64,000 nt of DNA from Undibacterium paludis (GTDB taxonomy: Bacteria; Pseudomonadota; Gammaproteobacteria; Burkholderiales; Burkholderiaceae_D). Both the position numbers and the translations under genes were made by a program. Each line of letters starts with the position of its first letter. Position 1 is the first letter of the stretch. The notes under the pieces were generated by a model. That model was given only the letters and a program-made list of their open reading frames with translations, made no database searches and was not told the DNA's origin. Location of the stretch: NCBI RefSeq assembly GCF_022568815.1, contig NZ_JAKZHX010000007.1:1-64000 (forward strand), in the 5' to 3' direction. Below, piece after piece: positions 35,918 through 44,918 of the stretch.

Positions 35918-36568
35918 TTACAGGCTGAAATGCGAAACTGGTTTGGCGCCGGCAGCTGGTGCCACCACCGTTTCAAACAGATTCTTTTTCACGATTTCCG
36001 ACGAAGATGCGCGTGTCAGCAATTCTGCAGTCAGGGTCGGCAATTGCCCGACAAAGGCCAGCAGGCGACCACCAACATTCAGTTGTTTTTGCAGATGCTC
36101 AGGGATAGATTCCAGACCACCGGCAATGACGATCGCATCATAGTTACCGGTATTTTTTTCACTGAAAGCATCAGCAAGAACCACATCAACGTTGTTGACA
36201 TGATTGCGGTGCAGATTACCGGCAGCCAGCTCATGCAAGACCTTGGACGACTCCAGCACAGTCACGTGACGTGCGCGATAGGCAAGCATTGCCGCCAGGT
36301 AACCAGTACCAGCGCCGATCAGCAAGACGTTTTCCTGTTTTTTCAACCCAAGTTCTTGCAGGATGCGTGCTTCCAGCTTTGGTGTCATGGCCTTGCTGCC
36401 GTCTGGCAAAGGCAATTCCGTATCAAAAAACGCCAGACTTTTTTGCTCGGCAGGGAAATACTCTTCGCGTTTGACCACAATCAGCATATCCAGCACTTCC
36501 TGGTCCAGCACATTCCAGGGGCGAATTTGTTGCTCTATCATGTTGAAGCGTGCTTTTTCGATATTCAT
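35918..36568 (-). CDS. Protein-L-isoaspartate O-methyltransferase family protein
   Basis: A 216-residue SAM-dependent methyltransferase. FNMIEQQIRPWNVLD and YFPAEQKSLAFFD begin it as in this family. VLLIGAGTGYLAAML is the SAM-binding motif I. LPLPDGSKAMTPKLEARILQEL replaces the usual active-site block around the catalytic serine or threonine: here a Met-Thr-Pro stands where Pcm enzymes have a Ser/Thr-Gln-Pro, so repair activity may differ. The ATG at 36568 has GAG at good spacing; the earlier TTG is not supported. The RND pump gene ends only 42 bases upstream. Confidence 0.85.
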   Translation of the reverse strand: MNIEKARFNMIEQQIRPWNVLDQEVLDMLIVVKREEYFPAEQKSLAFFDTELPLPDGSKAMTPKLEARILQELGLKKQENVLLIGAGTGYLAAMLAYRARHVTVLESSKVLHELAAGNLHRNHVNNVDVVLADAFSEKNTGNYDAIVIAGGLESIPEHLQKQLNVGGRLLAFVGQLPTLTAELLTRASSSEIVKKNLFETVVAPAAGAKPVSHFSL

Positions 36569-36610
36569 TTCTATACTCGATTGCAAAATTAATAGGGAAG
36601 CAGCATTTTA

Positions 36611-39600
36611 TCAAAGCGCTTGCTCACGTAGACGTTTACCTTGCCATTTTTGCGTAATCCATAGACCCAGATCATCCAGATAGGTGTAAATCACCGGCAC
36701 GACCACCAGGGTCAGTAATGATGAAGTGATAATTCCACCAATCACGGCCTGCCCCATGGGAGCACGCTGCTCTGAGCCTTCCGACAGGGCAAAAGCCAGC
36801 GGCACCATGCCAAATACCATGGCAAGCGTCGTCATCAATATCGGGCGCAGGCGTACATGGGCGGCTTCCAGCAGGGCTTCCATGCGTTCCATCCCCTCTT
36901 TTCTTGCCTGATTGGCAAAATCCACCAGTAAAATCGCATTCTTGGTGACCAGGCCCATCAGCATGATGAAGCCAATAATCGAAAACATATTCAGCGTGGA
37001 CCGGAAGAACATCAGCGCCAGAAACACCCCTATCAGCGTCATCGGCAGCGCCGACATGATGGCGACAGGCTGCAGGAAGCTGGCAAACTGCGACGCCAGT
37101 ATCATGTAGATGAAGATCACTGCCAGCGCCAGCGCAGACAAGGCATAGCCAAAAGATTCGGTCATGTTCTTGGTGGCTCCCCCCATCTTGTAACGATAGC
37201 CAGGCTGCCATTGCATGCCATCCAGCACTTTTTTGACTTCGGCACTGACTTCACCGGCAGAGCGCCCAACCACATTGGCAGACAATTCCACCTCACGGTT
37301 CAGGTCGCGCCGATTGATCTGGTTGGCGCCTGTCGACGGTTTGATATCGGCCACCTGGCGCAAAGGCACCATCTTCGGTGAACCATCCGCGTTAGTCTGC
37401 GAACTGGTCAGCATCAGGCGTGACAAATCATCGGCATTGTTCCTGTCGCCTGGTGACAGACGTACCGTCACATCGTAGTTTTCATCATCCGGGGCACGCC
37501 AGGTGGTGGCGATCTCACCAGCCAGCAAGGGGCGCAATGCGCCGCCGATTTGCGCTACGCCAACACCGAGATCGGCACCAATATCGCGGCGCGGCTGTAC
37601 CGAGATGGTGGGTTTTTGCGCCTTCAGGCTGGAATCAAGATCAACCAGGCCAGGTATGTTGCGCAATCTGTCCTGCACCTGCTCGGATAATTTGCCCAAC
37701 TCCAACAGATCGCTGCCCTGCAGACTGAAGCGCAGGTTCTTGTTGTCACCACCAACACCGTCCAGAGCACCTATATGCGTTACCGTAATGCCGGCAATCT
37801 GGCTCAGGCGCTGGCGCAGCGGGACGGATAACTGTGCTGTGGTCCGACTCCTGTCCTTGCGTGGCACCAGGCGAATGAAAGTCGTCACATAATTCTTGCC
37901 TTGCGCCGAACCGGTATTCACGGTGCTGTAGGTGTCGAGTACTTCAGGGAATTCCTTGACGACAGCCTCCACCTGGTGGACCTTGGTTTCTGTCAATTCC
38001 AGTGACGAGCCAACAGGCGTGTAGTAATTGACGCCAGTTTCAGAATAATCGGCCTGCGGTACAAATTCAGAACCGATCAAACCTGTACCAGGGATAGCCA
38101 GACCAAGGAAAAAAGTCAGTGCAGCAATCAGCAAGGTCTTGATACGGTGCTTGAGCGACCAGCGCAGCATCACCTGATAGCCACGCGAAAACCATTGCAC
38201 GCCACGCTCAAACTGTTCCAGTACACGGCCTATGGTATTGGCATACCAGCCCTTGCGCTCGCCACCTGCGGCATGACCATGCGCATCAGGATCTGGCCAG
38301 ATGGAAGACAGCATGGGGTCCAGCGTGAAGGACACGAACATCGATATCAACACCGCCGCAGTCACCGTAATGCCAAACTGGTGGAAGAAACGGCCTATGA
38401 TCCCGCCCATGAAACCGACCGGCAGGAATACCGCCACGATGGAAAAGGTCGTCGCCAGCACCGCCAGGCCAATTTCAGCCGTACCTTCCAGGGCAGCAGT
38501 ATGGTGGTCCTTGAACTTGCCATTCACCTTCATGCCGGCATGACGGACGATGTTTTCACGCACCACGATGGCATCATCAATCAACAAGCCCACGCACAGT
38601 GACAAGGCCATCAGGGTAATCATATTGATGGTGAATCCGAACATGTCCATGAACAGGAAAGTACCTATCAAAGCTACCGGCAAAGTCAGGCCGGTGATGA
38701 CCGTAGAACGCCATGAATTGAGGAACAGGAACACAATCAGCACTGTCAACGCTGCACCTTCGATCAGGGTGCGGCGCACATTCTCTACACCCACACGTAT
38801 CTGGCGTGAACCGTCCTTGATGATCTGCACTTTGACACCAGGGTATTGCGCCTGCAATTGCGGCTCCAGAGCTTTCAGGGCATCAGTCAAACCGTTCGCC
38901 ACTTCTATGGTGTTTTGCCCCTGGGCCTTGAGAATATCAAGCGCCACCGTGCGTTGGCCGTTATACAGGGCCAGACTCTCCTGCTCTTCCTGGCCATCCA
39001 CCACACTGGCAACTTGCGACAGCAATACTGGCTGACCACCACGACGGGCGACGATGATGCGGCCAAAGTCTTCAGGATTTTTTACACGTCCCTGTATCTG
39101 CACCACTTTTTCATTGTCCAGTGCACGTATGGCGCCGGTAGGCAATTCCTGGTTTTCATTGCGCAAGGCATTGATGACCTGGTCTACACCCAGCCCCAGT
39201 GCTTCGAGTTCATTTGGCTTGAGGTAAATCTTGATCTCGCGCCTGACGCCGCCAACCAGGGTGACGGAGCCGACCCCACGGACATTCTCCAGACGCTTCT
39301 TGACCAGTTGATCACCTATGGTGGTCAACTCGCGGAAGCCTCGCTTCTTGATTTTGTCATCATTGGTGACTGATACCGAGAAGATGGGTTTATCCGAAGG
39401 ATCATAACGGGTGACGCGCGGCTCTTTCACTTCCTTGCGGAAACCGGCCTTGATCAAGGCCACTTTTTCGCGCACGTCCTGGGCTGCCTGTGCCGGGTCT
39501 ATGGTCAGGTCAAACTCCAGGATGACGACAGATGTGCCTTCATAAGAACGTGAAGTCAGGGCGCTGATGCCATTGATGGTATTGACGGTTTCTTCGACCT

Positions 39601-39796
39601 TGCGGGTAATGTCGGATTCGATGGTTTCTGGCGAGGCGCCAGGATAATCGGTTTGGATGACCACCACAGGGAAGGTAATGTCAGGGAATTGATCAACCCG
39701 CAGGCGCTTGTAGGAAAACAGACCGAGCACTACAAAAGCCACCATCATCATGGTTGCCAGTACCGGGTTGCCTATGCTGATACGTGTGAACCACAT
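36611..39796 (-). CDS. RND efflux pump inner-membrane transporter (HAE1/AcrB-like)
   Basis: A 1061-residue resistance-nodulation-division permease of full length. It starts [22 protein letters not shown] and has two large periplasmic loops with 12 membrane helices. The helix 4 region [21 protein letters not shown] carries the paired aspartates of the proton relay, and [22 protein letters not shown] is the matching helix 10 lysine motif. It exports drugs or lipophilic compounds using the proton gradient. It follows its adaptor by 2 bases and the repressor-type TetR gene. The nearest outer-membrane partner is TolC at 34.2-35.5 kb. Confidence 0.94.
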   Translation of the reverse strand: MWFTRISIGNPVLATMMMVAFVVLGLFSYKRLRVDQFPDITFPVVVIQTDYPGASPETIESDITRKVEETVNTINGISALTSRSYEGTSVVILEFDLTIDPAQAAQDVREKVALIKAGFRKEVKEPRVTRYDPSDKPIFSVSVTNDDKIKKRGFRELTTIGDQLVKKRLENVRGVGSVTLVGGVRREIKIYLKPNELEALGLGVDQVINALRNENQELPTGAIRALDNEKVVQIQGRVKNPEDFGRIIVARRGGQPVLLSQVASVVDGQEEQESLALYNGQRTVALDILKAQGQNTIEVANGLTDALKALEPQLQAQYPGVKVQIIKDGSRQIRVGVENVRRTLIEGAALTVLIVFLFLNSWRSTVITGLTLPVALIGTFLFMDMFGFTINMITLMALSLCVGLLIDDAIVVRENIVRHAGMKVNGKFKDHHTAALEGTAEIGLAVLATTFSIVAVFLPVGFMGGIIGRFFHQFGITVTAAVLISMFVSFTLDPMLSSIWPDPDAHGHAAGGERKGWYANTIGRVLEQFERGVQWFSRGYQVMLRWSLKHRIKTLLIAALTFFLGLAIPGTGLIGSEFVPQADYSETGVNYYTPVGSSLELTETKVHQVEAVVKEFPEVLDTYSTVNTGSAQGKNYVTTFIRLVPRKDRSRTTAQLSVPLRQRLSQIAGITVTHIGALDGVGGDNKNLRFSLQGSDLLELGKLSEQVQDRLRNIPGLVDLDSSLKAQKPTISVQPRRDIGADLGVGVAQIGGALRPLLAGEIATTWRAPDDENYDVTVRLSPGDRNNADDLSRLMLTSSQTNADGSPKMVPLRQVADIKPSTGANQINRRDLNREVELSANVVGRSAGEVSAEVKKVLDGMQWQPGYRYKMGGATKNMTESFGYALSALALAVIFIYMILASQFASFLQPVAIMSALPMTLIGVFLALMFFRSTLNMFSIIGFIMLMGLVTKNAILLVDFANQARKEGMERMEALLEAAHVRLRPILMTTLAMVFGMVPLAFALSEGSEQRAPMGQAVIGGIITSSLLTLVVVPVIYTYLDDLGLWITQKWQGKRLREQAL

Positions 39797-39798
39797 GA

Positions 39799-40962
39799 TT
39801 ACACCTTGCCTGTGGTTGTGATCAGCTTCACTGCGAGGCCGGGTCGCAAACGCCCCAGGTTGGCTTTGACTATACGCGCCCGTGGTGCAAGTCCAGACTG
39901 CAACTCAACCACGGCCACGCCCTTGCTTTCACCACGCAAGCCCAGCTTGACCGGTTTTTGCTGCAAGACATTGTTTTCTATCGCGTAGACAAAAGCCTGT
40001 TCAGCGTCAAACTGTATCGCAGTTTCAGGCACGGTCAGCACATCAGATTTTTTCTCTACGACCAGTTGTGCTTCACCGAACATGCCTGCGCGCAAAACCG
40101 AATCAGGATTGGCAAGCTGCACATAAGCCATGATAGAACGCGAGCCCGTCGTAGTTGAAGGATTGATCCTGACGACCTTGCCTTCGACGGTAGCCGTAAC
40201 ACCTTCTATTTTTAACTGCACCAATTGACCTATTTTGATACTGCTGATGTCCTGGGTAGGGATAGGTGCTTCCATTTCCAGTACGCGCAGATCAACAACA
40301 TCGAGCAGGCGATTGTCCGGTGATATTTTTTCGCCCGGTTGCACCATGCGACTGCTGACCAGACCACTGATGGGGGCACGTATGACTGTGTCCGCCAGGG
40401 CTTTCTGGGCGACAGCCAGCGCCGCTTTGGCACTGTCGACATTGGCTACCGCTATGGCATACTGGCTATTGGTGTTGTCGTAGGCATTCTTTGAGATGAA
40501 GCTTTTATCGAGCAGGGCCTTGTTATTGTCACGCGCCTGGCGGGCGATTTCCAGTTGCCCTTGTGCTGCTGCCAGCGCCCCCCTGGCCTGCTCCTGCCTG
40601 GCAAGATAATCACTGCTATCCATCTTCACCAGCACCTGCCCTGCCTGCACTGCCTCACCTTCACGTACCAGTACTTCGGTAATGTCACCAGCAACCTTGG
40701 CCTTGACAGCCGCCTGATTAACAGCGCGCAATGCGCCGGAAACGGCCAATAGCTTGCGTATGTCTGCAGTGCCTGCTTCCACAATATCGCCTGGCAAGAA
40801 TTCAAGCACCTGTGGCATGGCGGACTGGCTGGCTTGTTGTGAATTGGCAGTATTTGCCGGTACCTGGGCAACACTACCTTGTGATTTCTTTTTCATGATG
40901 ACCAGGCCGGCAGCCAGCAACAGCACTACAGCAATGATCCAGAAAGTCCTGCGCTTTAACAT
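39799..40962 (-). CDS. RND efflux pump periplasmic adaptor (AcrA/MdtA-like)
   Basis: A 387-residue membrane fusion protein with an N-terminal helix (FWIIAVVLLLAAGLVIM), a lipoyl half (AKVAGDITEVLVREGEAVQAGQVLVKMD), an alpha-hairpin (about 110-180), a second lipoyl half (APISGLVSSRMVQPGEKISPD) and beta-barrel and membrane-proximal domains. The ATG at 40962 is chosen because GGAA lies 7 bases upstream and the longer frame begins with TTG. It is the first gene of the pump operon. Confidence 0.93.
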   Translation of the reverse strand: MLKRRTFWIIAVVLLLAAGLVIMKKKSQGSVAQVPANTANSQQASQSAMPQVLEFLPGDIVEAGTADIRKLLAVSGALRAVNQAAVKAKVAGDITEVLVREGEAVQAGQVLVKMDSSDYLARQEQARGALAAAQGQLEIARQARDNNKALLDKSFISKNAYDNTNSQYAIAVANVDSAKAALAVAQKALADTVIRAPISGLVSSRMVQPGEKISPDNRLLDVVDLRVLEMEAPIPTQDISSIKIGQLVQLKIEGVTATVEGKVVRINPSTTTGSRSIMAYVQLANPDSVLRAGMFGEAQLVVEKKSDVLTVPETAIQFDAEQAFVYAIENNVLQQKPVKLGLRGESKGVAVVELQSGLAPRARIVKANLGRLRPGLAVKLITTTGKV

Positions 40963-41094
40963 GGTGTTTTCCAAAAAGTAATGGTTTCAGAGCCTGGGCA
41001 AAAACATCAGCAAACTGTCCAGGTTACAAAACCCTGACTTTAAAGCCTGACACAAGGTAAGGGTCAAGCAGCGCATACTCTCCAATAAACAAAT

Positions 41095-41724
41095 CTATTT
41101 TTTTAACAAACTACGCAAAGCCATCTCTATATAGTGTTGTATATAAGTATCGAGCTGCTCAGGATCGATCTTGCAAACACCCTGAGAGTGTTTCCAGATC
41201 ATCATCATGATCATGGGGGCAACCAACAGGCGGGCATCGATTTCCAGATTCACATCCCGTATATCGCCACGAGCCATGCCGCGCTTGAGCATCTTTGCAA
41301 CCATGCTTTCACCACGGTCGATAACCTCTTCCTGGTAAAACCTGGCGAGTTCAGGGAAATTCCCGGCTTCTGCCATCATCAGCTTGGGCAGGCCAGACAA
41401 TTTGTTGTTGCCCACACTGCCCCACCAGGTCGTCATGATCAGGCGGAATAACTCTTCACTACTGCCTTCGAACTGATCAATGACACTCTCGGCTTCACCG
41501 ATCAAGGGAACAATATTTTCCCTGACCACGGCTTTGAATAATTCTTCCTTGCTGGAAAAGTACAAGTACAAAGTCCCTTTTGATACACCAGCCGCACGCG
41601 CCACATCATCAAGACGTGTGGCAGCAAAACCGCGCTCAACAAACAAATCGAGGGCAGCAGCGAGCAATTCTTGCGGGCGGGCGTCCTTGCGGCGCTCCCA
41701 CTTGGGCTTAAAAGGGCATGACAT
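41095..41724 (-). CDS. TetR-family transcriptional repressor
   Basis: A 209-residue regulator. The helix-turn-helix near residues 17-63 reads LLAAALDLFVERGFAATRLDDVARAAGVSKGTLYLYFSSKEELF, a very typical TetR/AcrR domain, and the C-terminal ligand domain resembles the TetR_C group of AcrR-like pump repressors. It is on the same strand as the pump genes 132 bases downstream and probably represses them and itself. Its own promoter and an overlapping operator are clearly visible at 41744-41790. Confidence 0.93.
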   Translation of the reverse strand: MSCPFKPKWERRKDARPQELLAAALDLFVERGFAATRLDDVARAAGVSKGTLYLYFSSKEELFKAVVRENIVPLIGEAESVIDQFEGSSEELFRLIMTTWWGSVGNNKLSGLPKLMMAEAGNFPELARFYQEEVIDRGESMVAKMLKRGMARGDIRDVNLEIDARLLVAPMIMMMIWKHSQGVCKIDPEQLDTYIQHYIEMALRSLLKK

Positions 41725-41743
41725 GATAGCAACAACTCAATTA

Positions 41744-41790
41744 ACTTACTTTCGAGTCAGTAATATAGTCCGCGCCCAGATCAGCGTCAA
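41744..41790 (-). promoter_or_regulatory. tetR promoter with overlapping TetR operator
   Basis: On the minus strand TTGACG (41790-41785), a 17-base spacer and TATATT (41767-41762) form a good sigma-70 promoter. Immediately downstream the inverted repeat ACTTACT-TTCG-AGTCAGT (41744-41761, 6 of 7 pairs) has the form of TetR/AcrR operators. It ends 20 bases before the tetR ATG, which suggests autorepression. Confidence 0.75.
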
Positions 41791-42053
41791 GATAGATACC
41801 CTGCGTTTCGGCATGCATTCTTGCAAATCGTGACAAAACTAGCCCGATGTTTGCGACAAAATGACAATATTTGGGTAGGAAACGAGAAAATCACGGTGGC
41901 AATGTAAATTGTCCGGGGACAGTGGCATTGTTATTTTATTACCACAAGTGAATAATGGAATATCAGTCCGCCATGAATCCTCCATGACTAATTCTGTCCA
42001 AGAAAAAAGAAAAATTTCATTGGTCAACAATCTTGTTACGATGATCGTTATCA

Positions 42054-42394
42054 ATGGGCGGACCTGAACCCAGGCTGCCAATACCAGATATATCACCCCG
42101 AATCTTACTTAAACAGACCATGTCGCGCGGGCTGCGCCTGGTCGAAACCGTGAAAGAATTGACTTCACTCCATCCCGCCCAGGACTGGCCACTGGAGGCC
42201 ATGCACGAAGGAAATTAAAACTGACTGACATCGCCCATGACACGGTCTCTAATAATTACAGCCATTTCAGCAGCAGTTTTCGCTCCCTGTCTGGAGTGAT
42301 GCCAACACAGTTACGCTTGCACATGGCTGGCGCCTACCTGAATTGTCATCTGCATCAGTCACAAGAGGGATTGATTTGCGCAAGATTCTGGTAG
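42054..42394 (+). pseudogene. Decayed AraC-family regulator relic
   Basis: Two frames carry pieces of an AraC protein. Frame one (42054-42218) ends with LTSLHPAQDWPLEAM, which resembles the linker just before the first AraC helix-turn-helix, and stops at TAA 42216. After a frameshift, frame two (from 42221) reads LTDIAHDTVSNNYSHFSSSF and continues with a GVMPTQLR-type end, clearly the second AraC helix-turn-helix, and stops at TAG 42392. The first helix-turn-helix and the N-terminal domain are missing. This explains part of the 731-base gap 41725-42455; the stretch 41800-42050 shows nothing recognisable. Confidence 0.7.
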
Positions 42395-42455
42395 CCGCGA
42401 CCTGTCTCAGGTATTAAGCTGATCCAGTCTGTCTTTCACCATAAAAGCGGGATTC

Positions 42456-43691
42456 ATGCACCATCACTTCAGCCCCCTGTTCAATGTCAGCGACATGCCG
42501 CGCAAGACCCGTATCAGCCTTGGCCTGCTGGCCTTGTCGTTGCTGGTTTTTCCATTCATTGCCGCACAATTCGGCAATTCCTGGGTACGCATCATGGACA
42601 TGGTTCTGCTCTACATCATGATGGCACTGGGCTTGAATATTGTTGTCGGTTTCGCCGGCCTGCTGGATCTTGGTTATATTGCCTTCTATGCACTGGGAGC
42701 ATATATGACAGCACTTTTGGCATCCCCCCAATTCGCTGTCGTACTGGCTTCCTTCGTCGAACATTACCCGACACTGGGCAATGCCCTGGTCTGGCTGTGC
42801 GGACCAGAAGTAACCCAACATGGCCTGCATTTATCCATCTGGCTGGTAGTGCCCCTTTGTGCCGCACTGGCGGGATTTTTTGGCGCATTACTCGGCGCAC
42901 CAACCCTGAAACTGCGGGGTGATTACCTCGCTGTTGTTACACTGGGTTTTGGTGAGATCATCCGCATACTGATCATCAACCTGAATGCCCCGATCAACAT
43001 CACCGACGGCCCCAAAGGCATCAATATGATAGATCCCGTCTCGGTATTTGGCACGTCGCTGGCGGGTGAGCCCGGTTCCAATGCCATGCTTGACATCGCC
43101 GGATTGATGATGCCCTCGGTCAATGCCTATTACTTTTTGTTTCTGTTCCTTTGCCTGTTGATTATCTTTGTTTCCGTGCGTCTGGAAAACTCACGTCTGG
43201 GTCGGGCCTTTGTTGCAATCCGCGAAGACGAGGTGGCAGCCAAAGCCATGGGTATCAATACCCGTAACATCAAGTTGCTGGCATTTGCACTGGGCGCTTC
43301 TTTCGGTGGCGTGGCTGGCTCCATGTTTGCGTCGTTCCAGCGCTTCATTTCGCCAGAATCGTTTTCACTCAATGAATCGGTAGCAGTGTTGTCCATGGTG
43401 GTGCTGGGTGGCATGGGTCACATCCCCGGTGTCATACTAGGCGGCGTGATACTGGCTGCCCTGCCCGAGATATTGCGTCATGTCGTCGAGCCTTTGCAGC
43501 AACAGCTGTTTGGGCAGATCCTGATTGATGCGCCGGAATTACGGCAATTGCTGCTGGGCTTTTCCATGGTGCTGATCATGTTGACCCGCCCTGCCGGCCT
43601 GTGGCCACGCCCCAGACATGAAGACAAACTCCCGTCTGAAGCTGGTCAAACAGAGCAGCCGATAGATACAGTCAATACCATGCTGACCTGA
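42456..43691 (+). CDS. livM: Branched-chain amino acid ABC transporter permease LivM, orphan
   Basis: A 411-residue permease with about ten hydrophobic segments. LLYIMMALGLNIVVGFAGLLDLGYIAFYALGAY is the LivM signature, GDYLAVVTLGFGEI follows, and the cytoplasmic loop AFVAIREDEVAAKAMGIN contacts the ATPases. In normal operons it sits with livH, livG, livF and a binding protein, and none of these is next to it here. It is complete and not truncated, so it either works with subunits coded elsewhere or is a leftover of a broken operon. A moderate GCGGGA precedes the ATG; an ATG at 42495 is possible. Confidence 0.88.
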   Translation: MHHHFSPLFNVSDMPRKTRISLGLLALSLLVFPFIAAQFGNSWVRIMDMVLLYIMMALGLNIVVGFAGLLDLGYIAFYALGAYMTALLASPQFAVVLASFVEHYPTLGNALVWLCGPEVTQHGLHLSIWLVVPLCAALAGFFGALLGAPTLKLRGDYLAVVTLGFGEIIRILIINLNAPINITDGPKGINMIDPVSVFGTSLAGEPGSNAMLDIAGLMMPSVNAYYFLFLFLCLLIIFVSVRLENSRLGRAFVAIREDEVAAKAMGINTRNIKLLAFALGASFGGVAGSMFASFQRFISPESFSLNESVAVLSMVVLGGMGHIPGVILGGVILAALPEILRHVVEPLQQQLFGQILIDAPELRQLLLGFSMVLIMLTRPAGLWPRPRHEDKLPSEAGQTEQPIDTVNTMLT

Positions 43692-43709
43692 CTGGCGCAC
43701 TTTACTGCT

Positions 43710-44732
43710 CTAGCGGAAGCGTCTGGTCGTTTCCCTGGCGATCAATTCCAGTGGCGGCAAGGGACTGTCGACTTCACTACCGCTGATCAGACCCAGCAAG
43801 GTCCTGGTCGCCAGCAACCCCATGTCATACAAAGGCTGGTGTATAGTCGTCAGAGGCGGTGTGGTATACAGCGAACTGGGCAGATCATCAAAACCTATCA
43901 ACGAAATATCTTCTGGCACGCGTATGCCTTTGCGGTACAGCCCCAGCCTGACACCATAGGCTGACAGGTCATTCGCAGCAAATATGGCGCTGAATTGCTG
44001 CTGCGTTTCCAGCAGGCGGTTGATCGCCAGCAAACCGCTGGCCTCATGGAAGTTACCCTCGGCAACCAGGTTTTGCTCAAACGCGATATTGGCCTCGCGC
44101 AACGCCCGCTGATAACCTTGCTGGCGCTCTTCTGCATCAGTGTTATTTGCCGGGCCGGTCACAAAGGCAATGCGGCGGTGCCCCAGTTCAATCAGGTGAC
44201 GGGTGGCAAGATAAGCGCCATACTCATTGTCAAGCTTGAAGCCTACCGCTGTCTTGCTACGCAAGGCCCGGCCCGTAGCAACGATGGGTTTATCTTTGGC
44301 AAATTCCAGCACGGTCTTGTCAGCAATACGGCCAGACAAGAGGATAATGCCGTCAACCTTGCGCGCCAGCAGCAGCTTGATGCGTGCAGCCTCTTCTTCG
44401 GCATTCCAGTGACCACTGACGATCACCGACGCATAACCAGTGCCTTTGAGACCATCATCCACACCATGCAGGGTTTCATCAAAGAAGGGGCTGGCGATAT
44501 CCTGGACCACGATGCCTATGGTCATGGAACGACCACTTTTCAGTCCCTGTGCCAGTTGATTGGGTTCGAATTTCAGCTCGGCGATGACGGTTTCCACCGC
44601 CTTGCGTTTTTCTGGTGAAACCTTGGCCGTGCCATTGAGTATGCGCGACACCGTACTGGGGGAAACCCCGGCTTCGCGCGCCACATCCAGCAGAGTTACC
44701 GGTTCATTCTTTTTTTTTATTTTTTCAACCAC
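43710..44732 (-). CDS. LacI-family transcriptional regulator of the beta-glucoside locus
   Basis: A 340-residue repressor. The N-terminal helix-turn-helix and hinge read VTLLDVAREAGVSPSTVSRILNG followed by LAQGLKSGRS. The sugar-binding domain covers residues about 65-335 (SMTIGIVVQDIASPFF, ISLIGFDDLP). The start is a GTG with GGAAGG upstream. TGAAAAC-GTTTTCA-type boxes occur before this gene (44835), between the halogenase and TBDR (46648-46753) and in the GH1/transporter region (52432-52946), so it most likely controls the whole locus and itself. The inducer is unknown, probably a glucoside. Confidence 0.92.
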   Translation of the reverse strand: MVEKIKKKNEPVTLLDVAREAGVSPSTVSRILNGTAKVSPEKRKAVETVIAELKFEPNQLAQGLKSGRSMTIGIVVQDIASPFFDETLHGVDDGLKGTGYASVIVSGHWNAEEEAARIKLLLARKVDGIILLSGRIADKTVLEFAKDKPIVATGRALRSKTAVGFKLDNEYGAYLATRHLIELGHRRIAFVTGPANNTDAEERQQGYQRALREANIAFEQNLVAEGNFHEASGLLAINRLLETQQQFSAIFAANDLSAYGVRLGLYRKGIRVPEDISLIGFDDLPSSLYTTPPLTTIHQPLYDMGLLATRTLLGLISGSEVDSPLPPLELIARETTRRFR

Positions 44733-44834
44733 GCAATACCTTCCAGTGAGCAGGAATTATCAATCTATAGCACAACAGGATGCAGCCCTGTCATTTTCCC
44801 CTATTGTCCCTATTGCTTTACACCTGATTCCCAG

Positions 44835-44850
44835 GTGAAAAGCTTTTCAC
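44835..44850. promoter_or_regulatory. LacI-type operator upstream of the lacI-family gene
   Basis: GTGAAAAGCTTTTCAC is a perfect 16-bp palindrome, 103 bases upstream of the regulator start. It shares TGAAAA...TTTTCA with the boxes of the receptor and GH1 regions, which suggests autoregulation. Confidence 0.7.
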
Positions 44851-44918
44851 GACCAGCATAGCATGCTTTTTCCCCGACGAGCAGCCCAACAATAGGTTGT
44901 CACTATGGCTGCGCCTGT

